Made by a program: the position numbers and the translations under genes. The notes under the pieces were generated by a model that was given only the letters and a program-made list of their open reading frames with translations, ran no database searches and was not told where the DNA came from. From assembly GCF_014639235.1 (NCBI RefSeq), contig NZ_BMFU01000005.1, forward strand, positions 1 through 64,000: 64,000 nucleotides of DNA. The letters run 5' to 3'. Below are positions 43,191 to 52,543 of the stretch, one piece after another (positions within the stretch are counted from its first letter, which is position 1; each line of letters opens with the position of its first letter). Source of the DNA: Paenibacillus silvae. Its GTDB lineage: Bacteria; Bacillota; Bacilli; Paenibacillales; Paenibacillaceae.

Positions 43191-44948
43191 TTAGCAGCTT
43201 CCCGAATCTGTAACACGCCCAGGCCGAGGTAACTCTGCCCGTAAATAAGAAGCGGATGCCGGAGGGAAAATGTCCGTTTTCGGTGCCGCCGTCTCCTCTG
43301 CCACCACCTGCTGCTCCACTTGCTGCGCTCCCGGCTCCGCGCCAAACACTTCACGAAATACATCCTGAACCGTATCTACCGGGATTACCCGCAAGCCATC
43401 CAGATTTTCAAAAATGGACTGCCAGTTCTCCGCCGGTATAATGACCGTCTTCGCCCCAGCCTGAAAAGCCGCCTCCACCTTCGCCAGCACGCCGCCTATC
43501 GGCTTCACACGCCCATGGATACTGATCTCACCCGTCATTGCAATCTCATGATCTACAGGGCGACCTTGAATGGCTGAAGTGATCGCTGTCGCCATCGCAA
43601 TGCCTGCTGACGGGCCATCAATCGGCGTACCACCCGGGAAATTCACATGCAAATCGTAATCGCTTGTGCGAATTCCCATCGCTTTCAGAACGGTTAACAC
43701 ATTCTCAACCGAGCCTTTGGCCATACTTTTCCGCCGGAGTGTACGAGAACCGCCTCCGATCTCTTCCTCATCCACAACTCCCGTAATATTGATACGTCCT
43801 TGCTCGTTGGGTGCAGGAACAGCGGATACCTCAATCTCCAGAATCGTGCCCATATTGGGCCCATACACTGCAAGACCGTTAACAAAACCGACCTGCGGCT
43901 GTGACGGAACTTTGCGATCCGGCCTTGGCTGAATCTGACTGCTGCCTGCAACCCACTCTACATCAGAAGCCTGAAGTGTCTCGCGCTTCTCCGTAAGTGC
44001 AAGGCCCGCGGCCAGCTGTATGATGTTGACCGCCTCGCGACCGTTGGTCGCATAACGTTTGACCACATCAACTGCTTCCGGACAAGGACTGAATCCGATT
44101 TTCTGGACAGCGTCCTCTGCAATTCTGCCAATCTCCTCCGGCAGCAGTGGGCGGAAATAGACCTCCATGCACCGCGAACGCAGGGCAGGCGGGAGCTCGT
44201 GCGGGGAACGGGTCGTTGCACCGACAAGGCGAAAATCCGCAGGCAGACCATTTTGAAAAATATCGTGGATATAAGCAGGAGTATGCGTATCCTCCGAGTT
44301 ATAGTACGCACTTTCCAAAAAGACCTTGCGATCCTCCAGCACTTTGAGTAGCTTATTCATCTGAATGGAATGTAATTCTCCAATTTCATCAATAAAAAGC
44401 ATGCCGCCATGTGCTTTGGTCACTGCCCCCGGCTTCGGTTGAGGAATACCGGCAACCCCCATCGCTCCTGCGCCCTGATAGATCGGATCATGAACGGAAC
44501 CAATCAAGGGATCAGCGATTCCGCGCTCATCGAAACGTGCTGTTGTTGCATCCAGTTCCGTGAATTTTGCATCTGCCTTGAAGGGAGATGACGGATTTTT
44601 CTTTGCTTCCTCCAGCACAACTCTGGCTGCGGCAGTTTTGCCGACTCCCGGCGGTCCATAAATAATAACGTGCTGCGGATTGGCACTGCATAGAGCTGCC
44701 TTGAGCGCACGCAAGCCGTCTTTTTGCCCAACGATATCGTTAATGGTTGCCGGGCGTGTCTTCTCCGAGAGCGGCTTGGTGAGCGAGATGGAACGCAGCT
44801 TGCGCAGCTTCTCAAGCTCCTTGCGGGATTCACGCTCAACGGCCGTACGGTTTGTTTTCTGGCCGCGAAGCAAATTCCAGAAGTATAGCCCGATTACCAC
44901 TCCAAAAAATAACTGTATCAACATGAATACCATGCCAAGCTCACCCAT
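43191..44948 (-). CDS. lonB: LonB, membrane-associated Lon-like protease
   Basis: A sporulation-associated Lon paralogue. 585 residues with an N-terminal hydrophobic anchor (about 4-25), AAA+ domain with GPPGVGKTAAARVV and FIDEIGELH, and a Lon protease domain with catalytic serine in IDGPSAGIAMATAI. It lacks the large N-terminal domain of LonA. In B. subtilis lonB is expressed in the forespore under sigma-F. AGGAGG precedes the ATG. Confidence 0.94.
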   Translation of the reverse strand: MGELGMVFMLIQLFFGVVIGLYFWNLLRGQKTNRTAVERESRKELEKLRKLRSISLTKPLSEKTRPATINDIVGQKDGLRALKAALCSANPQHVIIYGPPGVGKTAAARVVLEEAKKNPSSPFKADAKFTELDATTARFDERGIADPLIGSVHDPIYQGAGAMGVAGIPQPKPGAVTKAHGGMLFIDEIGELHSIQMNKLLKVLEDRKVFLESAYYNSEDTHTPAYIHDIFQNGLPADFRLVGATTRSPHELPPALRSRCMEVYFRPLLPEEIGRIAEDAVQKIGFSPCPEAVDVVKRYATNGREAVNIIQLAAGLALTEKRETLQASDVEWVAGSSQIQPRPDRKVPSQPQVGFVNGLAVYGPNMGTILEIEVSAVPAPNEQGRINITGVVDEEEIGGGSRTLRRKSMAKGSVENVLTVLKAMGIRTSDYDLHVNFPGGTPIDGPSAGIAMATAITSAIQGRPVDHEIAMTGEISIHGRVKPIGGVLAKVEAAFQAGAKTVIIPAENWQSIFENLDGLRVIPVDTVQDVFREVFGAEPGAQQVEQQVVAEETAAPKTDIFPPASASYLRAELPRPGRVTDSGSC

Positions 44949-45076
44949 ATTTCAACATCCTCCTGTTCTGTACTTCTTCTCATCTGTGATCATGCTAATA
45001 CTTGGTAGTATAGCCTTTTCACCGAGACGTAAACGGGAGAAGCTGAATTTGTACTGAGAATTTATTCGAAGGATAT

Positions 45077-45106
45077 GTAAAAAGCCCGCCAGGAATGGCG
45101 AGCCTT
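45077..45106 (-). terminator. Terminator downstream of ispG
   Basis: On the minus strand GGCTCGCC and GGCGGGC(T) form a stem followed by TTTTTA. Confidence 0.85.
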
Positions 45107-45125
45107 CAATAAATGTTAACGAAAA

Positions 45126-46223
45126 TTAGTGCGAGCGTCCAGGGATAACCCCTGTCTCTTCATACGCTTCAACGATTTTGTCGATTTCTTTTTTCAGTTC
45201 CTCTACCATAATCTCTTCCGGCACTTTACGAATCATTTTACCATGGCGGAACAAGAGACCTTCTCCGCGGGCTCCTGCAATACCGATATCCGCTTCTTTG
45301 GCCTCACCCGGACCATTTACTGCACAGCCTAGCACGGACACTTTGATCGGCACCTTCAGCTTGGAAATATACTCTTCCACCTCATTAGCAATGGAGAACA
45401 GATCAATATCCAAACGCCCGCAGGTCGGACAAGAAATCAGTGTAGCCGCATTGGAAATCAACCCAAACGTTTTGAGCAGATCGCGCGCAACTTTAATCTC
45501 TTCAACTGGATCGGCACTTAGCGAGATACGCATCGTTGAACCGATACCCATAGAGAGCAAAGCCCCCATACCCGCAGAACTTTTGATCGTACCCGAGAAT
45601 AATGTGCCTGCCTCGGTAATTCCGAGGTGCAGTGGATACGGAATGATCTGTGCCGCCTTCGAATATGCTTCTATTGCCATCGGCACATCTGATGCCTTGA
45701 GAGATACGATAATATCATGGAAATCAAGCTCTTCGAGAATACCGATGTGATACAAAGCACTTTCAACCATGGCATCCGCTGTAGGATAACCGTATTTTTC
45801 GAGTAAATGGTTCTCCAGTGAACCTGCATTTACCCCGATTCGAATCGGTATTCCTTTATCTTTGCAAGCCTTCACAACCTCTTCAACCTTGGCACGTTTA
45901 CCGATGTTGCCCGGATTAATCCGTACTTTATCAATGCCGTTCTCGATGGCTAACAGAGCGAGCTTATAGTTAAAATGAATATCAGCAACCAGCGGAATGT
46001 GAATCCGCTTTTTGATTTCTTTAATCGCCGCCGCAGCTTCTTCGTTATTAACGGTTACACGCACCACCTGGCATCCCGCTTCCTCCAAGCGCAAAATCTC
46101 TGCGACTGTGGCTTCCACATCTGCTGTTTTGGTCGTACACATACTCTGGATAATAACCTCGTTGCTGCCGCCAATCGTCAAGTTCCCTACTTTCACGGGA
46201 CGGGTATCCTGTCTTAAATACAT
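45126..46223 (-). CDS. ispG: 4-hydroxy-3-methylbut-2-enyl-diphosphate synthase
   Basis: The penultimate enzyme of the MEP isoprenoid route, an Fe-S protein. About 365 residues; the cluster ligands are the two cysteines in ISCPTCGRLD and the one in VLGCAVNGPGE. ATG 46223, giving MYLRQDTRPVKVGN, lies eleven bases after GGGGAG; a TTG further upstream is less likely. Its place between clpX and lonB differs from B. subtilis. Confidence 0.95.
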   Translation of the reverse strand: MYLRQDTRPVKVGNLTIGGSNEVIIQSMCTTKTADVEATVAEILRLEEAGCQVVRVTVNNEEAAAAIKEIKKRIHIPLVADIHFNYKLALLAIENGIDKVRINPGNIGKRAKVEEVVKACKDKGIPIRIGVNAGSLENHLLEKYGYPTADAMVESALYHIGILEELDFHDIIVSLKASDVPMAIEAYSKAAQIIPYPLHLGITEAGTLFSGTIKSSAGMGALLSMGIGSTMRISLSADPVEEIKVARDLLKTFGLISNAATLISCPTCGRLDIDLFSIANEVEEYISKLKVPIKVSVLGCAVNGPGEAKEADIGIAGARGEGLLFRHGKMIRKVPEEIMVEELKKEIDKIVEAYEETGVIPGRSH

Positions 46224-46343
46224 GAGTGATTTCTCTCCCCACAACGTCAAAGCTCCACTCTGACAAAAGACTGAATAAACGCCTTCTGCCCAAGTGGAGA
46301 ACTGACAAGTCTATATTTCAGAGCTAAGCCGAAGAAGTGCAGC

Positions 46344-47597
46344 TTAGGCACTTTCCTCCTGCTTATCGTCCTTCGATTGGCCAAGTTCAGGCACAACTTT
46401 CTTCTCAACAACTTCTTCAGTGATGACACAACTGGTCACATCTTCACGTGAAGGCACTTCATACATGATATCCAGCATGATGCCTTCGATGATTGCACGC
46501 AAACCACGTGCACCCGTGTTACGCTTGATCGCTTCTTTGGCGATTGCCAGCAACGCACCCGGTTCAAACACCAGGTTTACATTGTCCAGCTCAAGCAGTT
46601 TTTGATATTGCTTCGTCAAGGCATTTTTCGGTTCGGACAAAATCCGCACCAACGTATCCTCATCCAGTGGCTCCAAAGTAGAGATGACTGGCAGACGACC
46701 TACAAATTCAGGGATCAGACCGAATTTCAGCAAGTCTTCCGGCAATACCAAGCCCAGGTATTCGCCCGGTTTCAAATCTTTTTGCTCCGTAGCGGCATTA
46801 AAGCCAATGACTTTTTTACCGATCCGGCGTTTGATCATCTGCTCGAGGCCGTCAAAAGCACCGCCGCAGATAAACAGAATGTTTGTTGTATCAATCTGAA
46901 TGAATTCCTGATGCGGGTGCTTACGGCCGCCCTGTGGCGGTACAGAAGCAACAGTGCCTTCAAGAATTTTCAGCAATGCTTGCTGTACACCTTCACCGGA
47001 TACGTCACGCGTAATGGACGGATTCTCCGATTTACGTGCCACTTTATCAATCTCATCAATATAGATAATGCCACGCTCTGCTTTTTCCACATCATAGTCA
47101 GCCGCCTGGATCAACTTGAGCAGAATGTTCTCAACATCCTCACCCACGTATCCCGCTTCTGTCAATGAAGTTGCGTCCGCAATAGCAAAAGGAACGTTCA
47201 GAATTTTTGCCATCGTTTGTGCAAGCAACGTTTTACCAGAACCCGTAGGCCCTAACAGCAAAATGTTACTTTTGGACAGCTCGACATCCTCAATTTTACT
47301 TTGTGTATTAATCCGCTTGTAGTGGTTGTACACTGCAACAGACAATGATTTTTTCGCTTGTTCCTGACCAATAACATATTGATCCAGAATATCACGAATT
47401 TCTTTTGGTTTCGGAATATCTTTCAGGTCCAGTTCTTCATCATGACCAAGCTCTTCCTCTACAATCTCGGTGCAAAGTTCAATACATTCATCACAGATGT
47501 ACACGCCTGGTCCTGCAACCAGCTTACGTACCTGTTCTTGAGATTTACCGCAAAAAGAGCATTTCAGCTGCCCTTTCTCGTCGTTAAATTTAAACAT
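46344..47597 (-). CDS. clpX: ClpX, ATPase subunit of ClpXP
   Basis: An unfoldase that feeds tagged proteins to ClpP. 417 residues: an N-terminal C4 zinc domain (Cys13, 16, 35, 38), Walker A GPTGSGKTLLAQT, Walker B IIYIDEIDK, and an IGF-type ClpP-binding loop (RRIGKKVIGFNA). Twelve bases downstream of clpP. Confidence 0.98.
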   Translation of the reverse strand: MFKFNDEKGQLKCSFCGKSQEQVRKLVAGPGVYICDECIELCTEIVEEELGHDEELDLKDIPKPKEIRDILDQYVIGQEQAKKSLSVAVYNHYKRINTQSKIEDVELSKSNILLLGPTGSGKTLLAQTMAKILNVPFAIADATSLTEAGYVGEDVENILLKLIQAADYDVEKAERGIIYIDEIDKVARKSENPSITRDVSGEGVQQALLKILEGTVASVPPQGGRKHPHQEFIQIDTTNILFICGGAFDGLEQMIKRRIGKKVIGFNAATEQKDLKPGEYLGLVLPEDLLKFGLIPEFVGRLPVISTLEPLDEDTLVRILSEPKNALTKQYQKLLELDNVNLVFEPGALLAIAKEAIKRNTGARGLRAIIEGIMLDIMYEVPSREDVTSCVITEEVVEKKVVPELGQSKDDKQEESA

Positions 47598-47609
47598 GAA
47601 ACCACCCCT

Positions 47610-48200
47610 TTAGGAATTGATCGGTCTGCTGAGCACCTGGTCAATAATGCCGTACGTTTTCGCTTCTTCAGCGCTCATGAAAAAGTCACGGTCTGTGTCC
47701 CGCTCAATTTTATCAAGGGGCTGACCTGTACGATCAACATATATTTGATTCAGTTTCTGACGAGTTTTAATGATCCATTCTGCGTGAATTTTAATATCCG
47801 CAGCCTGTCCCTGTACGCCGCCAAGTGGCTGGTGAATCATGACTTCACTGTTCGTAAGCGCGTATCTTTTGCCAGGAGCACCTGCGGTCAGCAATAAAGA
47901 ACCCATGCTTGCTGCCATACCTACGCAAATGGTCGATACATCAGGCTTGATAAATTGCATCGTATCGTATATACCCATCCCTGCAGTAACAGAACCACCA
48001 GGTGAATTAATGTACAAGCTGATATCCTTCTCCGGATCATCGGCTGCCAAAAACAAAAGCTGAGCTATGACAAGATTGGCTACATCGTCATCAATCGCAC
48101 TGGTTAGAAAAATAATGCGATCCTTCAGCAAACGTGAATATATATCGTAAGAACGCTCGCCTCGATTGGTTTGTTCAACAACCATTGGCACCAGACTCAT
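47610..48200 (-). CDS. clpP: ClpP protease subunit
   Basis: The serine protease chamber of ClpXP. 196 residues with catalytic Ser98 in GMAASMGSL and His122 in MIHQPLGG, followed by the conserved aspartate region DRDFFMSAEEA. It is adjacent to tig and clpX, whereas B. subtilis keeps clpP elsewhere. AGAGGTTGG precedes the ATG. Confidence 0.98.
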   Translation of the reverse strand: MSLVPMVVEQTNRGERSYDIYSRLLKDRIIFLTSAIDDDVANLVIAQLLFLAADDPEKDISLYINSPGGSVTAGMGIYDTMQFIKPDVSTICVGMAASMGSLLLTAGAPGKRYALTNSEVMIHQPLGGVQGQAADIKIHAEWIIKTRQKLNQIYVDRTGQPLDKIERDTDRDFFMSAEEAKTYGIIDQVLSRPINS

Positions 48201-48262
48201 GAGACCAACCTCTTTTCTACATGTAATTAGACATAGGCTGACTGTAAAGCAAACCCAAAATC

Positions 48263-48291
48263 ATTTTAACATGTTCCTGTGACAATGTCAT
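48263..48291 (-). promoter_or_regulatory. Promoter of clpP-clpX with inverted repeat at -35
   Basis: On the minus strand a -35 ATGACA (48286-48291), 17 bp spacer, extended TG and -10 TAAAAT (48263-48268). The -35 lies in a perfect inverted repeat TGACA-A-TGTCA (48280-48290). No CtsR-type direct repeat was found. The rest of the 385-base gap up to tig shows no gene. Confidence 0.55.
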
Positions 48292-48516
48292 TTTTCAGGA
48301 ATCATGTCATCTTCCGGTTGTTTACGATTTAGCCTGATCATATTTAACCATGTTTTCTATGTATGTGCAAATTACAACCATCCTATGCCGCCTTGCCTTT
48401 TTTTATTTCACCTGAAGTGCAAAAGAATGAAATTTATGGGGAACGGGCACAGTGCAACAAAAGTTAATAACATCCAAATCATCACTCATATTGCTATAAA
48501 ATGGATGTTCTAATTT

Positions 48517-48555
48517 AAAAATAAGGCACGTAATGAACTCACGTGCCTTATCATT
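48517..48555 (-). terminator. Terminator downstream of tig
   Basis: On the minus strand ATAAGGCACGT and ACGTGCCTTAT form a stem around nine bases, followed by TTTTTA. Confidence 0.92.
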
Positions 48556-48585
48556 TATAAAGCCGTCATACTCAGACAGCTTGTC

Positions 48586-49926
48586 TTATTTTTCGCCAGC
48601 TTCTGCAGCCGCTTCTTCGGCTGGAGCTTCAACCGGCTCAACAACTTTGCTGTTCTCTACAAGAACGTCGATTGTTTTGCGCAGTTTAACTTCATCACGA
48701 AGGCTCTCCAGGGAACCGTTGCCTTCGAGGATGCCACGAATCTCTTCAGCAGGACGCTTGTAGGATTCAGCCATTTTCTCGAGCTCTTGGTTCACTTCTT
48801 CGTCAGATACTTCGATGTTTTCCGCTTTGCCTACTGCTTCAAGCACCAGGTTATTGCGTACACGCTTCGCAGCATCATCTTGCATTTGTGCTCTCAGATC
48901 AGCTTGAGTCTGACCGGAGAAGCTCAGGAACATTTCAAGGTTCATACCTTGGTTGCGAAGACGGTTGTCGAAATCACGCATCATGTTCTGTACTTCGCTC
49001 TCAACCATCGCAGAAGGGATATCCACTTCAGCATTCTCAGCTACTTTTTCTACAACTGCATTTTCCTGTGCAGCTTTGAATTCGTCAGCTTTACGGGATT
49101 CCAGTTGTGTTTTGAGGTCAGCTTTGTACTCTTCAAGAGTATCAAATTCACTAACGTCTTTAGCAAACTCATCATCCAGCTCTGGAAGCTGTTTGCGTTT
49201 GATTTCGTGAACTTTCACTTTGAATACCGCTTGTTTGCCAGCCAGTTCAGCTGCATGGTAGCTCTCCGGGAAAGTTACTTCCACGTCTTTGAAGTCGCCA
49301 GTGGACAGACCCACGACTTGCTCTTCAAAGCCAGGAATGAATGTGTTGGAACCCAGTTCCAGGGAGTAACGCTCTGCTTTACCACCTTCGAAAGGTACGC
49401 CATCAACAGAACCGTCGAAGTCGATTACAGCAACATCGCCGTTCGCTGCAGCGCCTTCGTCAACTACAACCAGTTCAGCATGACGCTGTTGCAGACGCTC
49501 CAGCTCTTCTGCTACTTCTGCATCCGTTACTTCAGATTTAGCTACAGCAACTTCGATTCCTTTGTAGTCACCCAGAGTAACTTCAGGTTTCACTGTTACT
49601 TTAGCTTTAAATTTGAAAGATTGTCCTTTAGCAAATTGCTCGATGTCAACATCAGGACGATCTACCGGGAAGATATCCGTTTGGTCAATCGCTTCTGTGT
49701 AAGCTTCAGGAAGCAAAATGTCGATTGCGTCTTGATAAAGGCTCTCTACCCCGAAACGAGCTTCGAAGATGGAACGTGGCACTTTACCTTTACGGAATCC
49801 AGGCACGTTTGCTTGTTTAACTACTTTATTAAAAGCTTTGTCAAGTGCTGCAGTTACACGATCTGCACTGACTTCAACCTCAAGAACCCCAAGGTTCTTC
49901 TCTATCTTTTCCCAAGTTGCTTTCAT
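48586..49926 (-). CDS. tig: Trigger factor
   Basis: A ribosome-bound chaperone with peptidyl-prolyl isomerase activity. 446 residues: N-terminal ribosome-binding domain with the GFRKGKVPRSIFE signature (about 43-55), a central FKBP-type PPIase domain (about 160-245) and a long helical C-terminal arm. GGAGGGG precedes the ATG. Located upstream of clpP-clpX. Confidence 0.97.
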   Translation of the reverse strand: MKATWEKIEKNLGVLEVEVSADRVTAALDKAFNKVVKQANVPGFRKGKVPRSIFEARFGVESLYQDAIDILLPEAYTEAIDQTDIFPVDRPDVDIEQFAKGQSFKFKAKVTVKPEVTLGDYKGIEVAVAKSEVTDAEVAEELERLQQRHAELVVVDEGAAANGDVAVIDFDGSVDGVPFEGGKAERYSLELGSNTFIPGFEEQVVGLSTGDFKDVEVTFPESYHAAELAGKQAVFKVKVHEIKRKQLPELDDEFAKDVSEFDTLEEYKADLKTQLESRKADEFKAAQENAVVEKVAENAEVDIPSAMVESEVQNMMRDFDNRLRNQGMNLEMFLSFSGQTQADLRAQMQDDAAKRVRNNLVLEAVGKAENIEVSDEEVNQELEKMAESYKRPAEEIRGILEGNGSLESLRDEVKLRKTIDVLVENSKVVEPVEAPAEEAAAEAGEK

Positions 49927-50061
49927 TGTATACTTTCCCCTCCAAAATTCACATGTTCACGTAGGCGATCACGCACAAAATAACCATTTTAGTATAAACA
50001 AGTTTGCATTCTTTTTCAAGGGGAATCCCTTGATACGGTTTAAGGTAAACGTTTCCGTCCT

Positions 50062-51012
50062 TTATTTGCTATCCAAACCGGCAGAAACAAACTGTTTCAT
50101 AGAGCGATATGCCTGCTCCAGCCGGAACCTCATTGCACCAGTCACAGCGTACATTGAGCGCGTATTCTCTTCATCATGCGAACCGCCGAGACTGTCCGCC
50201 ACCGTCATATGTAGTGCAGCGGCCCATATGTCTGCCATCGCATCATTATCCTCAAGCATGGACTGGTAATCCCGCGTTCCGTAGACCGCCATTACATATT
50301 GTATCCACAGTTCCTGGGCAAAATAAAAGAGCGTAGGCTCATGAACCTCCGTCTGATCCGCCACCCGTTCCAGAATCTGCACGATCTGCAGCGGAAACTC
50401 TTCCGGCTTGAGCGGTACGGCTGCCACATCAATTTCTACCTGTTCTTCGCCCCTGGTAAATGGAATGATCTCCTGCAGCCCTCTGCGACGCAAGGTTTGC
50501 AGCACTCTGAACTGCAACAGGGGATGAAGCGGCTTCGTTTGCAGCCAGTGGATAAGCTCCTCATCTACCTTGGAAACGTCCAGAAAGGCCAGCTGCTCCA
50601 GCGCCAGCATCGTCTGTTCAGACAACGGCCCTTCCATAACTGTACGAAGAAGCTTGTCGGCGTAACCGTCATCCTGTGCAAGCTTTAACTTGGCATGCTG
50701 CCGAGCCATCTCTTCCTCGCTGACCTCTTCCTCGTCATCCTGCTCTGGCTCGACTGTGCGACTTGACGGCATTTCCATCGCTTCATATTGAGGGAAAGCT
50801 GCCTGGAGCCACTCCAGCAGGGCACGCCATTCATCGTAATGACGCTCTTCCTGCCCCTGGCATTGCAGCAAAAAGCGAAGCAAGTCCATTGCTTCACCAT
50901 ATCGTTCATTTTCAAGCATTACCGTCAGTTGTATCTGATAGTAGTCCAGCGTTTTTGGAAACAGCACGATCTTGTTATTGTGCGAGGTTTCCGGGGGTGT
51001 AGATTCCTTGAT
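50062..51012 (-). CDS. ysoA: Helical repeat protein, probable YsoA homologue
   Basis: About 316 residues, mostly helical with TPR-like spacing (KTLDYYQIQLTVMLENERY..., then an acidic DDEEEVSEEE segment and helical repeats). B. subtilis has the TPR protein gene ysoA in the same place next to tig, which suggests the name; function unknown. The start is a puzzle. A full ribosome site, AGAGGAGGTG, sits before an ATC codon at 51012 with no ATG, GTG or TTG in frame nearby. The first ordinary choice is GTG 50967, which has no ribosome site. The open frame runs up to 51162, but the upstream part looks non-coding. Confidence 0.6.
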   Translation of the reverse strand: MKESTPPETSHNNKIVLFPKTLDYYQIQLTVMLENERYGEAMDLLRFLLQCQGQEERHYDEWRALLEWLQAAFPQYEAMEMPSSRTVEPEQDDEEEVSEEEMARQHAKLKLAQDDGYADKLLRTVMEGPLSEQTMLALEQLAFLDVSKVDEELIHWLQTKPLHPLLQFRVLQTLRRRGLQEIIPFTRGEEQVEIDVAAVPLKPEEFPLQIVQILERVADQTEVHEPTLFYFAQELWIQYVMAVYGTRDYQSMLEDNDAMADIWAAALHMTVADSLGGSHDEENTRSMYAVTGAMRFRLEQAYRSMKQFVSAGLDSK

Positions 51013-51190
51013 GGGAGCACCTCCTCTGTTCCTGAATCTCCATTTGGAATCAACCGTGAATAGATATATATTAACGAATATTGATCTATTTCCCGCATTC
51101 TTCTGATATTTTAACATAACCTTAATTAGAATGAAAAAAACGTTGCGGCCGCCAAATATCATATACGAAATCGGATCGAAAATAAAACAT

Positions 51191-51219
51191 TTGATATTAT
51201 TTTTTATTTATGATAAAAT
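51191..51219 (+). promoter_or_regulatory. Promoter of the left tRNA-Arg
   Basis: A -35 TTGATA (51191-51196), 17 bp spacer and -10 TAAAAT (51214-51219) with an extended TG. The tRNA begins 24 bases further on. Confidence 0.65.
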
Positions 51220-51242
51220 CATATTTGCTTGAAAAATTTCAT

Positions 51243-51303
<61 letters not shown>

Positions 51304-51316
<13 letters not shown>

Positions 51317-51681
51317 TTCAAAGAAAAGCTTCCTTTTGGAAGCTTTTCTTGCGTTCGCGGGATGAGAACCCCATGGATTCGTCGGAGCATCGGCTTCGGA
51401 AGCTTAGGCTTCGCAGTCTCGACTGCAAGGAGAGTATCCCTCCTGGGACGTCATAAAAAGAAGCTTCCTTTGGGAAGCTTTTTTGCGTTCGCGGGATGAG
51501 AACCCCACGGGTTCGTCGGAGCATCGGCTTCGGAAGCTTACGCTCCACAGTCTCGACTGCAAGGTGAGTATCCCTCCTGGGACGTCATAAAAAGAAGCTT
51601 CCTTCGGGAAGCTTTTTTGCGTTCGCGGGATGAGAACCCCATGGATTCGTCGGAGCATCGGCTTCGGAAGCTTAGGCTTCG
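51304..51681 (+). repeat. 134 bp tandem repeat starting in the tRNA-Arg 3' end (about 2.8 copies)
   Basis: CCCTCCTGGGACG, the last bases of the tRNA, recurs at 51304, 51438 and 51572, exactly 134 bp apart. Each unit then has an AAGCTTCC/GGAAGCTT hairpin with T-run, GCGTTCGCGGGATGAGAACC, a GCATCGGCTTCGG segment and AGTCTCGACTGCAAGG. The third copy breaks off near 51681. Open frames here are antisense artefacts of the tRNA sequence. Confidence 0.9.
51321..51350 (+). terminator. Terminator of the left tRNA-Arg
   Basis: AAGAAAAGCTTCC and GGAAGCTTTTCTT form a 13-base stem immediately after the tRNA. Similar hairpins with longer T-runs recur in each 134 bp unit. Confidence 0.75.
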
Positions 51682-51775
51682 CCTCCACGTTTAAAAAAGT
51701 GGGGGCTCGAGGCAATTGAAAAGGCAATACCACAGAGCCCCCCCCTTATCCGTACATCTCCGTACATCAAAATTT

Positions 51776-51972
51776 CTAACGAATCCAGGAGACGCTATTT
51801 GGCTTGTTTTAGGCATCTCACAAACGTAACGATTCCTACAGACCTTATTTATTCACATTCGCTTAATTTATACACTTTTTCGTGCCAATTTGACTAAATA
51901 GCGTTTGTGGGGATCGTTAGAGTTTGAAAAGTCCCCATATACGCTAAATAAGGTTCCTCAGATTCGTTAGCG
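51776..51972. repeat. Four-motif palindromic element, left copy (B-A-B'-A')
   Basis: Four ~26 bp motifs start with TAACGAWTC (or close) and end near CTATTTAG or CTTATTTAG: direct at 51777-51802 and 51827-51852, and inverted at about 51896-51921 and 51946-51971. Types alternate: B has ACGCTATTT, A has ACCTTATT. Spacing within each pair is 50 bp, and the whole is symmetric about 51874, so it can fold as one long interrupted hairpin. The same design recurs inverted at 59733-59930. I do not recognise a named family. Confidence 0.8.
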
Positions 51973-52020
51973 CTTGGAGAGTTAAATAGGTAGGAAATTG
52001 GACGGAGTTTGGATGGTTTT

Positions 52021-52065
52021 GGGTTGGGTTGGGTTGGGTTGGGTTGGGTTGGGTTGGGTTGGGTT
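52021..52065 (+). repeat. (GGGTT)9 simple repeat, G-quadruplex-capable
   Basis: Nine uninterrupted GGGTT units, flanked by further GGTT-rich sequence. The plus strand has nine GGG runs with two-base loops, the textbook pattern for a G-quadruplex, and is a hotspot for slippage. It lies about 480 bp upstream of the MFS gene. Confidence 0.97.
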
Positions 52066-52487
52066 CGTTAGATGGTTGGTTAGGTTAGTTTGTCGGATAA
52101 AGTTTAGGTGGAATCAAGTTTGACTATATGGAGTTGGGTTTAACAAATGAATCTTTCTCATCGTATATTCTATATCATCATACGCTTATAGCCCTTTCCC
52201 TTTGCCCTTACTTGTATCCAAGTACCCCTGTCCAATCTACCTGTCATCATGTAAACAATGCTTTATTTTAAAGAAGCCCAGCTCTTACTCTTACTCTCAC
52301 ACTCCAACTCCCTACCCTTATACTTTTTGAAAATAAACAAGCTCTTGGTACGTGCCATAAAAAACAGCGTAAACACCACCAGAATTGTTAACCATCCTTT
52401 TCACGACACCCGGCTCAGCCTACCAAGTGATGTATGTAATAACCACGCACACGTCTGCTGTAGAGTTTTTCATTACATTGCCCCATG
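52066..52487. other. Non-coding stretch before the MFS gene
   Basis: I see no gene, hairpin terminator or further motif copy here. The open frames lack ribosome sites. The first part is G/T-rich on the plus strand, the rest C/T-rich. Confidence 0.5.
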
Positions 52488-52517
52488 TTGACATGAAATG
52501 TTATGCTTGTTTAATTA
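52488..52517 (+). promoter_or_regulatory. Candidate promoter of the MFS gene
   Basis: A perfect -35 TTGACA (52488-52493) and weak -10 TAATTA (52512-52517) at 18 bp. A TATGAT nearer the gene (52522-52527) has no matched -35. Confidence 0.3.
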
Positions 52518-52543
52518 GACCTATGATAAACAGGAGATTACTT

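Noticed and set aside
52385..52543. N-terminal extension of the MFS protein
   Set aside because: The sequence before ATG 52544 has no ribosome site at its ATG and contains the candidate promoter; the CAGGAG site fixes the start at 52544.
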